Shown here in pieces: positions 1 to 5,835 of a stretch of DNA of 6,816 nucleotides. Within the stretch, counting starts at the first letter, position 1, and every line of letters begins with the position of its first letter. The notes beneath the pieces were generated by a model, which was given only the letters and a program-made list of their open reading frames with translations, was not told where the DNA came from and made no database searches. The position numbers and the translations under genes were made by a program. Origin of the DNA: Candidatus Intestinimonas stercorigallinarum (lineage in GTDB: Bacteria > Bacillota > Clostridia > Oscillospirales > Oscillospiraceae); NCBI GenBank assembly GCA_019115345.1, contig DXDV01000061.1, forward strand, positions 1-6,816, in the 5' to 3' direction.

Positions 1-371
1 GGTTCGGCAAGTGCCGCTTCGCCCTGGCGGTGAAGGCGGGCACCGACTTCTACGGCACCTACAAGACCCGGCGCATCGCCAGCAAATACCCCAACGTGGC
101 CCGGTCCTTCTTCGAGAAGAAGGGCATGGACGTGGACATCATCAAAATCGAGGGCTCGGTGGAGCTGGCCCCCATTCTGGACCTGGCCGACGCCATCGTG
201 GACATCGTGGAGACGGGCTCCACCCTGAAGGCCAACGGCCTGGTGCCCATCGAGGACGTCTGCCGGGTGAGCGCCCGGCTCATCGTCAACACCGCCAGCA
301 TGAAGCTCCACAAGGAGGCCATCGACGACTTTATCAGCCGCTGTGAGCGGGAATTGGAGAGACGGACATGA
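1..371 (+). CDS. hisG: ATP phosphoribosyltransferase, short form, C-terminal part (5' end outside window)
   Basis: This enzyme catalyses the first step of histidine synthesis, joining ATP and PRPP to give phosphoribosyl-ATP in the cytoplasm. The frame is open from base 3 to the TGA at 369-371, so about 122 C-terminal residues are visible out of roughly 210 for the family. The fragment begins at FGKCRFALA, a conserved HisG segment. It continues with RIASKYPNVARSFF (residues 24-37), GSVELAPILDLAD (51-63) and the PRPP-binding loop DIVETGSTLKANGL (67-80). It ends about 40 residues later with no ACT-like regulatory domain. This is the short HisG form, which in known species works as a hetero-octamer with HisZ, so a hisZ gene is expected upstream. 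The GTG at 30 is an internal valine codon, not a start. The stop overlaps the hisD start in an ATGA. Confidence 0.96.
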   Translation, partial: FGKCRFALAVKAGTDFYGTYKTRRIASKYPNVARSFFEKKGMDVDIIKIEGSVELAPILDLADAIVDIVETGSTLKANGLVPIEDVCRVSARLIVNTASMKLHKEAIDDFISRCERELERRT

Positions 372-1654
372 TCGAGATCATCAAAGCCGACGGACGGGCG
401 GAGGGGGAGCGCATCGACGCCATGCGGGCCAGAGCCGCCCAGGTGGGGGCCGGTATTCAGCGGGCGGTCTCCGCCGTCATGGAGGACGTGAAGGCCCGGG
501 GCTATGAGGCGGTGAAGGAGTACTCCCTCCGCTTCGACGGCACCGAGCCCTATGAGCTTAGCCAGGCCGACCTGACGGCGGCCTGCGACCGCTGCCCCAA
601 AGACCTCATCGCCGCCCTGGAGCACGCGGCGGCCAACATCCGGGACTACAACGAAAAGCTGCTGGTGAAGAGCCGGGAGTGGACCTCCCCCGACGGCGGC
701 GTGGTGGGGCGCGTCGTCCGGGGCCTCACCCGGGTGGGCGTTTACGTCCCCGGCGGCACGGCGGCCTACCCCAGCAGCGTGCTGATGAACGCCGTCCCCG
801 CCAAGGTGGCGGGGGTGGAGGAGATCGTCATGGTGACTCCCCCCACCGAGAATCTGAGCGACGCCGTCCTGGCCGCCGCCAAGATCGCCGGGGTGGACCG
901 CTGCATCGCCGTGGGCGGGGCCCAGGCGGTGGCCGCCCTCACCTATGGGGCGGGCTTCATCCCCAAGGTGGACAAGCTGGTGGGGCCGGGCAACGCCTAT
1001 GTGGCCGCCGCCAAGCGTCTGGCCTACGGCGAGCTGGACATCGACATGGTGGCGGGGCCCTCCGAGGTGCTGGTCATTGCCGATGGGACGGCGGACCCCA
1101 GGTTCGTGGCCGCCGACCTCCTGAGCCAGGCCGAGCACGACAAGCTGGCCTCCGCCGTCCTCCTCACCGACGACCTGGAGCTGGCCCGGGCGGTGGACGC
1201 CGAGATCGTGCGCCAGACCGGATATTTGAGCCGCTCCGAGATCATGGAGGCATCCCTCCGGGACTTCGGCTGCGCCATCGTCTGCGAGACCCTGGACGAC
1301 TGCGCCGCCCTGGCCAACGAGATCGCCCCGGAGCACCTGGAGATCGTCACCAACCACCCCCGGGCCCTGCTGCCCCAGGTCAAAAACGCCGGAGCGGTGT
1401 TCCTGGGGAGCTGGTCGCCGGAGCCCCTGGGGGACTACCTGGCCGGACCCGACCACGTGCTGCCCACCAGCGGCACCGCCCGGTTCTTCTCCCCCCTGAG
1501 CGTGGACAGCTTCCTCAAGAGCATGAGCGTCATCCAGTACGACCGCGCCAGCCTGGCCCCCATCCGGGACCAGATCATCACCCTGGCCGAGAGCGAGAAG
1601 CTCACCGCCCACGCCAACTCCATCCGGGTGCGGTTTGAAGAGGAGGGAGTCTGA
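368..1654 (+). CDS. hisD: Histidinol dehydrogenase
   Basis: HisD oxidises L-histidinol to L-histidine in two NAD-dependent steps, the last reactions of the pathway. The protein is 428 residues, normal for the family. Visible motifs are GVYVPGGTAAYPSSVLMN (124-141), VGGAQAVAALTYG (182-194), KLVGPGNAYV (203-212) and DMVAGPSEVLVIAD (226-239). Expected zinc ligands, by comparison with the E. coli enzyme, are Q254 and H257 (in LLSQAEHD), D356 (in GDYLAGPDHVLPTSGT) and H415 (in HANS). The catalytic pair is E322-H323 (in EIAPEHLEI). All are present, so the enzyme should be active. The ATG at 368 overlaps the hisG stop by 4 bases and has GGAGAG at 356-361, 6 bases upstream. No hisC follows, although hisC is a common neighbour in other his operons. 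Confidence 0.98.
   Translation: MIEIIKADGRAEGERIDAMRARAAQVGAGIQRAVSAVMEDVKARGYEAVKEYSLRFDGTEPYELSQADLTAACDRCPKDLIAALEHAAANIRDYNEKLLVKSREWTSPDGGVVGRVVRGLTRVGVYVPGGTAAYPSSVLMNAVPAKVAGVEEIVMVTPPTENLSDAVLAAAKIAGVDRCIAVGGAQAVAALTYGAGFIPKVDKLVGPGNAYVAAAKRLAYGELDIDMVAGPSEVLVIADGTADPRFVAADLLSQAEHDKLASAVLLTDDLELARAVDAEIVRQTGYLSRSEIMEASLRDFGCAIVCETLDDCAALANEIAPEHLEIVTNHPRALLPQVKNAGAVFLGSWSPEPLGDYLAGPDHVLPTSGTARFFSPLSVDSFLKSMSVIQYDRASLAPIRDQIITLAESEKLTAHANSIRVRFEEEGV
1641..1646 (+). promoter_or_regulatory. Ribosome binding site of hisB
   Basis: A perfect AGGAGG lies inside the last codons of hisD, 7 bases before the ATG at 1654. It fixes the hisB start and supports the short N-terminal extension. Confidence 0.85.
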
Positions 1655-2265
1655 TGAACGTCCCTGTGTACCGGGAAGGGGAGGGGCCCCTCCGGGCCTA
1701 TGCCATCCAGCGCAAGACCAAGGAGACCGACATCCAGCTCTCCCTGTCTCTGGAGGGCGGGGAGGTGGCGGTCCAGACCGGCATCGGCTTTTTCGACCAC
1801 ATGCTCACCGCCTTCGCCTTTTACGGCGGCCTGGGCCTGGAGCTGACCGTGAAGGGCGATTTGGAGGTGGACGGCCACCACACGGTGGAGGACGTGGGCA
1901 TCGTCCTGGGCCAGGCCCTGAGCCGCGCCCTGGGGGACCGGAAGGGCATCCGCCGCTTCGCCTCCGCCTACATCCCCATGGACGAGGCGCTGTGCTTCAC
2001 CGCCCTGGACTTCTCCAACCGCCCCTACCTGGTCTTTGACGCCGCCATGCCCCAGCCCATGATCGGGGGCTATGATGCCTGCCTCACCGAGGAGTTCATG
2101 CGGGCCTTCGCCGTGAACAGCGGCCTGACCCTGCATATGAAGTGCCTCTATGGAAAAAACGCCCACCACATCACCGAGGCCCTCTTCAAGTCCCTGGGGG
2201 TGGCGGTGAAGGAGGCGGTGGCCGTCACCGGCGCCGGCGTCACCTCCACCAAGGGGGTGCTCTGA
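1654..2265 (+). CDS. hisB: Imidazoleglycerol-phosphate dehydratase (monofunctional)
   Basis: HisB removes water from imidazole glycerol phosphate to give imidazole acetol phosphate, using a manganese centre in a multimeric enzyme. The protein is 203 residues. It shows RKTKETDI (20-27), TGIGFFDHMLTAFA (43-56), the metal-binding HHTVEDVG, and YGKNAHHITEALFKSLG near the C-terminus, and it ends in STKGVL as is typical. No phosphatase domain is fused, unlike E. coli HisB. About 13 residues precede the usual family N-terminus. They are probably genuine, because the ATG at 1654 has AGGAGG at 1641-1646 with 7-base spacing and shares one base with the hisD stop (TGATG). What the extension does is unknown. 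Confidence 0.98.
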   Translation: MNVPVYREGEGPLRAYAIQRKTKETDIQLSLSLEGGEVAVQTGIGFFDHMLTAFAFYGGLGLELTVKGDLEVDGHHTVEDVGIVLGQALSRALGDRKGIRRFASAYIPMDEALCFTALDFSNRPYLVFDAAMPQPMIGGYDACLTEEFMRAFAVNSGLTLHMKCLYGKNAHHITEALFKSLGVAVKEAVAVTGAGVTSTKGVL

Positions 2266-2873
2266 TGGGTTACACCGCCATCGTGGACTACGGCGTGGGC
2301 AATTTGAGGAGCGTCACCAACGCCATGGCCTACCTGGGGCTGGAGACCAAGGTCACCGGCGGCGCCGGGGAGCTGGAAAGGGCCGACGCCATCATCCTGC
2401 CCGGCGTGGGGGCCTTCCCCGACGCGGCGGAGAAGCTGCGGGGGACGGGGCTGGACAAGACCATCCTGGCCCAGGCGGGGAAAAAGCCCATCTTGGGCAT
2501 CTGCCTGGGGATGCAGCTCCTCTTCGAACTGGGGGAGGAGGTGCGGCCCTGCGCGGGGCTGGGCCTGGTGGGGGGCAGCGTGAAAAGGATCGAGACCTCC
2601 CACAAGCTGCCCCACATCGGCTGGAACAGCCTGACCTTTCCCAATCCCTCCCCCCTCTTTGCGGGCGTGGAGGAGGGGAGCTATGTCTACTTTGTCCACT
2701 CCTTCTGCGCCGTGGCCTCTGATCCAGCTACCGTCCTCGCCCGGACCGACTACGGCGTGCCGGTGACCGCCGCCGTGGGGAAGGGGAGCGTATACGGCTG
2801 CCAGTTCCACCCGGAGAAGAGCGGCGAGGTGGGATTGCAGATCCTGAAGAATTTTGGAGGGCTGAACCGATGA
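2265..2873 (+). CDS. hisH: Imidazole glycerol phosphate synthase, glutamine amidotransferase subunit
   Basis: HisH hydrolyses glutamine and passes ammonia through a channel to HisF. The two form the synthase that turns PRFAR into imidazole glycerol phosphate and AICAR. The protein is 202 residues, the usual length. It opens with IVDYGVGNLRSV (6-17) and carries LPGVGAFPDA (45-54). The nucleophile C80 sits in GICLGMQLLFE, and H182 and E184 in CQFHPEKSG complete the class I amidotransferase triad. HIGWN (117-121) and YFVHSF (142-147) are also typical. The frame stays open upstream to about 2142, but the family N-terminus and the TGATG junction with hisB place the start at ATG 2265. A G-rich AAGGGGGTG (2251-2259) probably serves as the ribosome site. 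The stop overlaps the hisA start by 4 bases. Confidence 0.98.
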   Translation: MGYTAIVDYGVGNLRSVTNAMAYLGLETKVTGGAGELERADAIILPGVGAFPDAAEKLRGTGLDKTILAQAGKKPILGICLGMQLLFELGEEVRPCAGLGLVGGSVKRIETSHKLPHIGWNSLTFPNPSPLFAGVEEGSYVYFVHSFCAVASDPATVLARTDYGVPVTAAVGKGSVYGCQFHPEKSGEVGLQILKNFGGLNR

Positions 2874-3595
2874 TCCTGCTGCCTGCCATCGACATGAAGG
2901 ACGGCCGATGCGTCCGTCTCAAGAAAGGGGATTTCGGCACGGTCCACCAGGTGGCGAGCAGCGCCCTGGAGACCGCCCGCCGCTTCGCCGACGCCGGGGC
3001 CGCCTGGGTCCATATGGTGGATCTGGACGGGGCCCGGGACGGCACCCGGAAGAATTTCCCCTTCATCTACGAGGTCATCCAACAGTCCGGCCTGAAGGTG
3101 GAGCTGGGGGGCGGCATCAAGACCGTCCCCGACCTCATCACCGTGGTGGAGTCCGGCGTGGCCCGGGCGGTCATCGGCTCCGCCGCCGTCACCCACCCGG
3201 AGGTGGTCACCTACGCCCTGGACCAGTGGGGTCCCGACCGGGTGGCGGTGGGCATCGACTGCCTGAACGGCAAGGTCCGCACCGCCGGCTGGGAGGAGGA
3301 CGCCGGGCTGGACGCCGTGACCTTCGCCCGGCAGATGGAGGAGCTGGGGGTGCAGACCATCGTCTACACCGACATCGCCACCGACGGCATGCTCTCGGGG
3401 CCCTCCTACGACCAGCTCACCGCCCTTCAGAGGGCGGTCGGCTGCCGCATCGTGGCCTCCGGCGGGGTCACCACCCTGGACGACATCAAGCGCCTGCGGG
3501 ACCTGGGGCTCTATGCCGCCATCATCGGCAAGGCCTACTACGCCGGTACCCTGGACCTGGCCGAGGCCGTAAAGGAGGCGGGGGAACAGTGTTAG
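2870..3595 (+). CDS. hisA: ProFAR isomerase (phosphoribosylformimino-AICAR-ribotide isomerase)
   Basis: HisA is a TIM-barrel enzyme that opens the ribose of ProFAR by an Amadori rearrangement, giving PRFAR for HisF. The protein is 241 residues, the normal size. The catalytic aspartates are D8 in LLPAIDMKDGRCVRL and D130 in VGIDCLNGKV. The two phosphate-binding half-barrel signatures are ELGGGIKT (78-85) and ASGGVTTLDD (196-205). TDIATDGMLSGP (167-178) is also characteristic. The related HisA/TrpF bifunctional enzyme PriA belongs to actinobacteria, and nothing here points to that activity. The ATG at 2870 overlaps the hisH stop in ATGA. The 3' end overlaps the hisF start by 7 bases. Confidence 0.98.
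   Translation: MILLPAIDMKDGRCVRLKKGDFGTVHQVASSALETARRFADAGAAWVHMVDLDGARDGTRKNFPFIYEVIQQSGLKVELGGGIKTVPDLITVVESGVARAVIGSAAVTHPEVVTYALDQWGPDRVAVGIDCLNGKVRTAGWEEDAGLDAVTFARQMEELGVQTIVYTDIATDGMLSGPSYDQLTALQRAVGCRIVASGGVTTLDDIKRLRDLGLYAAIIGKAYYAGTLDLAEAVKEAGEQC
3571..3591 (+). promoter_or_regulatory. Ribosome binding site and GTG start of hisF
   Basis: AAAGGAGG at 3571-3578 lies 10 bases before GTG at 3589-3591. Translating from this GTG gives MLAKRIIPCLDV, the standard HisF N-terminus. No ATG is available nearby, so hisF uses GTG and begins inside the end of hisA. Confidence 0.85.
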
Positions 3596-4344
3596 CCAAG
3601 CGGATCATCCCCTGCCTGGACGTCCGGGACGGCCGGGTGGTGAAGGGGGTCAACTTTGTCAACATCCGGGACGCGGGCGACCCGGTGGAGCTGGCCAAAT
3701 ACTACTCCGACCAGGGGGCGGACGAGATCGTCTTTCTGGACATCACCGCCACCAGCGACGCCCGGGACACCGTGGCCGACGTGGTGGAGCACACCGCGTC
3801 CCAGGTCTTTGTGCCCCTCACCGTGGGGGGCGGCATCCGGACCCTGGAGGATTTCCGGCGGCTCCTCCGGGCGGGGGCGGACAAGATCTCGGTGAATTCC
3901 GCCGCCGTGGCCCGGCCGGAGCTCATTTCCGAGGCGGCGGAGCGGTTCGGCTCCCAGTGCGTGGTGCTGGCGGTGGACGCCCGCGCCCGGGGAGACGGCG
4001 GCTGGGAGGTGGTGGTCCACGGCGGGCGCAAGCCCACGGGCATGGACCTCATCGACTGGGTGAAGCGGGGGGAGGCCCTGGGAGCGGGGGAGATCCTCCT
4101 CACCTCCATGGACGCCGACGGCACCAAGGCGGGGTTTGACCTGGGCATGACCAGGGCGGTCACCGAGGCGGTGTCCATCCCCGTCATCGCCTCCGGTGGC
4201 TGCGGTTCCCTGGCCCATTTCGCGGAGGTCTTTGAAAAAACCGGCTGCGACGCCGCCCTGGCGGCCTCGCTGTTCCACTTCGGGGAGCTCACCGTGCCCC
4301 AGGTAAAGGACTATCTCCGGGCGCGGGGCATCCCGGCACGCTGA
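3589..4344 (+). CDS. hisF: Imidazole glycerol phosphate synthase, cyclase subunit
   Basis: HisF is the TIM-barrel partner of HisH. It uses ammonia delivered through the barrel to cleave and cyclise PRFAR into imidazole glycerol phosphate and AICAR, the latter returning to purine synthesis. From the GTG start the protein is 251 residues, the family length. The catalytic aspartates fall at the expected places: D11 in IIPCLDVRDGRVVKGVNF and D130 in VVLAVDARA. Other signatures are VPLTVGGGIRTLEDF (75-89), KISVNSAAV (99-107), TSMDADGTKAGFD (172-184), VIASGGCGS (199-207) and ALAASLFHFGE (223-233). A longer open frame begins at 2908, but that upstream part is only a shadow of hisA. Unlike the earlier junctions, its stop is followed by a 13-base gap before the next gene. 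Confidence 0.98.
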   Translation: MLAKRIIPCLDVRDGRVVKGVNFVNIRDAGDPVELAKYYSDQGADEIVFLDITATSDARDTVADVVEHTASQVFVPLTVGGGIRTLEDFRRLLRAGADKISVNSAAVARPELISEAAERFGSQCVVLAVDARARGDGGWEVVVHGGRKPTGMDLIDWVKRGEALGAGEILLTSMDADGTKAGFDLGMTRAVTEAVSIPVIASGGCGSLAHFAEVFEKTGCDAALAASLFHFGELTVPQVKDYLRARGIPAR

Positions 4345-4350
4345 GGAGGG
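4343..4350 (+). promoter_or_regulatory. Ribosome binding site of the small gene after hisF
   Basis: GAGGAGGG overlaps the hisF TGA and sits 7 bases before the ATG at 4358. This strong, well-spaced site is the main reason to treat the following small frame as a translated gene. Confidence 0.75.
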
Positions 4351-4357
4351 AGCGCCC

Positions 4358-4618
4358 ATGTTGGACGATATTCTGGATCTGGCCGCCGACCTGGTGGGGG
4401 ACACGGCGGCCGAGCTGCTGGGCTCCGGCGGAACGCGGCGGAAGGGAAGCCGGCCGGCCCCCCAGGGGACCCGGCGGCAGCCGCAGGCCGCAAGGCCCCA
4501 GGCGGCGAAAGCCCAGGCCCGCCCGGTCAAGGCGGAGAGAAAAACCACCGCCAAGCGGCAAAAGCGGGGGGAGGACCCCTGGGACTGGAAGGAGGAGAAG
4601 CCCCCCTGGGAGGGCTGA
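4358..4618 (+). CDS. Small protein of unknown function between hisF and hisI
   Basis: I do not recognise this 86-residue protein. Three regions are visible. Residues 1-22 (MLDDILDLAADLVGDTAAELLG) are acidic and could form an amphipathic helix. Residues 26-70 are strongly basic and low in complexity, rich in Arg, Lys, Pro, Gln and Ala, and probably disordered. Residues 71-86 (GEDPWDWKEEKPPWEG) are acidic with three tryptophans. There is no signal peptide, membrane segment or cysteine. It is in line with the his genes, starts 13 bases after hisF behind a strong ribosome site, and ends 9 bases before hisI, so it is almost certainly co-transcribed. The charge pattern could suit binding to nucleic acid or to a partner protein, but this is a guess. 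Real coding is likely. A role in histidine synthesis is unproven. Confidence 0.75.
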   Translation: MLDDILDLAADLVGDTAAELLGSGGTRRKGSRPAPQGTRRQPQAARPQAAKAQARPVKAERKTTAKRQKRGEDPWDWKEEKPPWEG

Positions 4619-4627
4619 GCGAGACGA

Positions 4628-4969
4628 ATGTTTGATTTGGACCAACTGTTTCAGAAGGACCCGCTGATCCCCGTCATCATTCAGGACGCGGAGACCCGGG
4701 AGGTGCTGATGCTGGGCTTCACCAACAAAGAGGCGGTGGAGCTGACCTTGAAAACCGGGACGGCCTGGTTCTGGTCCCGGAGCCGGCGGCAGCTGTGGAA
4801 CAAGGGGGAGACCTCGGGGAACTTCCTCCATGTGGCGGAGGTGCGCACCGACTGCGACACCGACACCCTCCTCTATCTGTGCCGGCCCGACGGCCCCACC
4901 TGCCACACGGGAGCCCGGAGCTGCTTTTTCAATCTGATCCCCATGGAAGGAAAGGACGATACGCCATGA
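4628..4969 (+). CDS. hisI: Phosphoribosyl-AMP cyclohydrolase
   Basis: HisI opens the adenine ring of phosphoribosyl-AMP to give ProFAR, the third step of the pathway, using zinc and magnesium. The protein is 113 residues, as expected for a stand-alone enzyme not fused to HisE. It shows EVLMLGFTNKEAV (25-37), WFWSRSRRQLWNKGETSGN (47-65), TDCDTDTLL (74-82) and GPTCHTGARSCFF (89-101). The zinc cysteines C76, C92 and C99 keep the family spacing of 16 and 7, and the DCDxD aspartates that bind magnesium are present. The ATG at 4628 follows the small gene by 9 bases. Its ribosome site is weak: the nearest G-rich sequence, GGGAGGGC at about 4608-4615, is 12 bases away. Translation may therefore depend on ribosomes leaving the preceding small gene. 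The stop overlaps the hisE start by 4 bases. Confidence 0.98.
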   Translation: MFDLDQLFQKDPLIPVIIQDAETREVLMLGFTNKEAVELTLKTGTAWFWSRSRRQLWNKGETSGNFLHVAEVRTDCDTDTLLYLCRPDGPTCHTGARSCFFNLIPMEGKDDTP

Positions 4970-5292
4970 ACGACACCCTGGAGAAGCTCTACCAGGTGGT
5001 GCTGGACCGGAAGGCCCACCCCCAGGAGGGCTCTTATACCTGCTACCTCTTCGACAAGGGTCTGGACAAGATCCTCAAGAAGGTGGGGGAGGAGTGCAGT
5101 GAGACCATCATCGCCGCCAAGAACGGCGTGGAGAGCGACACGGTGGGGGAGATCTCCGACCTGCTCTACCATCTGACGGTCATGATGGCAGCGCAGGGCA
5201 TCCCCCTGGAGGCGGTGCTCTCCGAGCTGGAGGAGCGCAGCCGGAAGATCGGCAATCTGAAGCAATTCCACCAGAGCGACCACAATACATAA
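4966..5292 (+). CDS. hisE: Phosphoribosyl-ATP pyrophosphatase
   Basis: HisE hydrolyses phosphoribosyl-ATP to phosphoribosyl-AMP and pyrophosphate, the second step of the pathway. It belongs to the all-alpha NTP pyrophosphatases related to MazG. The protein is 108 residues. The metal-binding residues E42, E43 and E46 lie in KKVGEECSETIIAAK, and E62 and D65 lie in GEISDLLYHL. The ATG at 4966 overlaps the hisI stop as ATGA, and GGAAAGGA at 4949-4956 lies 9 bases upstream. The gene ends in two in-frame stops (TAATAA, 5290-5295) and is the last gene of the operon, followed by an inverted repeat. Confidence 0.97.
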   Translation: MNDTLEKLYQVVLDRKAHPQEGSYTCYLFDKGLDKILKKVGEECSETIIAAKNGVESDTVGEISDLLYHLTVMMAAQGIPLEAVLSELEERSRKIGNLKQFHQSDHNT

Positions 5293-5304
5293 TAAGAAAT
5301 ATAA

Positions 5305-5359
5305 ACAGCACCCCATTTGCCGGACCGCGTTCCATGCCGTCCGACAAATGGGGTGCTGT
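5305..5359. terminator. Bidirectional terminator hairpin between convergent genes
   Basis: A perfect 15-base inverted repeat pairs 5305-5319 (ACAGCACCCCATTTG) with 5345-5359. The stem continues inward after one mismatch with CGGAC (5321-5325) against GTCCG (5339-5343), then four more possible pairs around a 3-base loop at 5331-5333. On the minus strand the hairpin is followed by a T-rich run (complement of about 5287-5304), which fits an intrinsic terminator for the acetyltransferase transcript. On the plus strand only scattered Ts follow (TCTGTTC, 5359-5365), so it is a weaker match there, although it is the only candidate after hisE. The whole 130-base gap 5293-5422 contains no gene. Confidence 0.75.
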
Positions 5360-5383
5360 CTGTTCAAAAGGGGAGTTGTGGGC

Positions 5384-5407
5384 AAAACCGCCCCAGATTT
5401 TGGGGGG
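5384..5407 (-). terminator. Possible second, weak terminator after the acetyltransferase gene
   Basis: Read on the minus strand, a short stem CCCCA/TGGGG (5401-5405 with 5391-5395, 5-base loop) is followed by CGG and TTTT. It lies 16 bases past the acetyltransferase stop. The stem is only 5 pairs and the T run only 4, so it may be chance. Confidence 0.3.
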
Positions 5408-5422
5408 TGTACGGACAATGGG

Positions 5423-5833
5423 CTAACACAGTTCCTTAACGAAGAAATAGTGGCCGTATCCGCCCACGGCGGGCTCCACGGCGCCGAAGCGCCGGTAGCC
5501 CAGCTTCTCGTAGAAGCCGGGGGCCTGGAAGCCGAAGGTGTTGAGCTCCAGACGGCGGGCGCCCTGCCGGGCGGCCCGCGCCTCCAGCGCGCGCAGGATG
5601 CGGGCGCCCAGGCCGGCGCCCCGGTGGTCCTCCGCCACCCAGAGCACGTCCAGCATGGCCAGCTCCCCCATCCGGAAGGCGTCGCAGCCGCCGATGAGCC
5701 GTCCATCCTCTCCGGTGACCGCCAGGGAGAGATCCTCCATGTCGGGCACGAAGGCCCGGTTGTACCCACGCAGTCCCGCGTGGACGGCCTCGCTTTCCGG
5801 CTCTCCCGCCGGTCGGATCACATAGGCTTCCAT
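5423..5833 (-). CDS. GNAT-family N-acetyltransferase
   Basis: This is a predicted cytoplasmic acetyltransferase that moves an acetyl group from acetyl-CoA to an unknown amine. From the ATG at 5833 it has 136 residues, one GNAT domain. The core strand LDVLWVAEDH (61-70) leads into the acetyl-CoA pyrophosphate loop RGAGLG (71-76). The later FQAPGFYEKLGYRRFG (102-117) is the typical motif B, and the protein ends with strand HYFFVKEL. The first 30 residues are less conserved. A GTG at 5839 would add two residues, but it overlaps the upstream stop codon and has no spaced ribosome site. TGGAG sits 5 bases before the ATG, so the ATG is preferred. The gene begins 2 bases after the translocase stop, suggesting co-transcription. 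Substrate cannot be told from sequence; small metabolites, antibiotics or proteins are all possible. Confidence 0.9.
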   Translation of the reverse strand: MEAYVIRPAGEPESEAVHAGLRGYNRAFVPDMEDLSLAVTGEDGRLIGGCDAFRMGELAMLDVLWVAEDHRGAGLGARILRALEARAARQGARRLELNTFGFQAPGFYEKLGYRRFGAVEPAVGGYGHYFFVKELC

Positions 5834-5835
5834 AC

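Noticed and set aside
59..1612. A 517-codon open frame on the minus strand opposite hisG and hisD
   Set aside because: It lies antisense to two certain genes. Its composition (Gly, His, Val, Arg-rich) is what GC-rich codons give when read in reverse, and it has no recognisable domain.
2908..3588. A long upstream extension of the hisF frame
   Set aside because: It overlaps hisA in another frame and reads as Arg/Gly/Pro-rich shadow sequence. The HisF family N-terminus and the ribosome site place the start at 3589.
2870..3595. HisA acting as a bifunctional PriA (also TrpF)
   Set aside because: Nothing in the sequence or context points to it. PriA is typical of actinobacteria, and the rest of the window looks like Bacillota.
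3592..4554. A 320-codon minus-strand frame opposite hisF and the small gene
   Set aside because: It is a shadow of hisF. It was considered as a rival to the small gene, but it has no domain and lies mostly antisense to a certain gene.
4700..4866. Possible altered metal site in HisI (DCDTD instead of the common DCDGD)
   Set aside because: The metal-binding Asp and Cys residues are intact, and the variable position between the aspartates is known to differ in active enzymes.
4873..5769. A 298-codon minus-strand frame spanning hisE, the gap and the acetyltransferase
   Set aside because: It is out of frame with the GNAT gene and antisense to hisE. The middle is the translated terminator hairpin.
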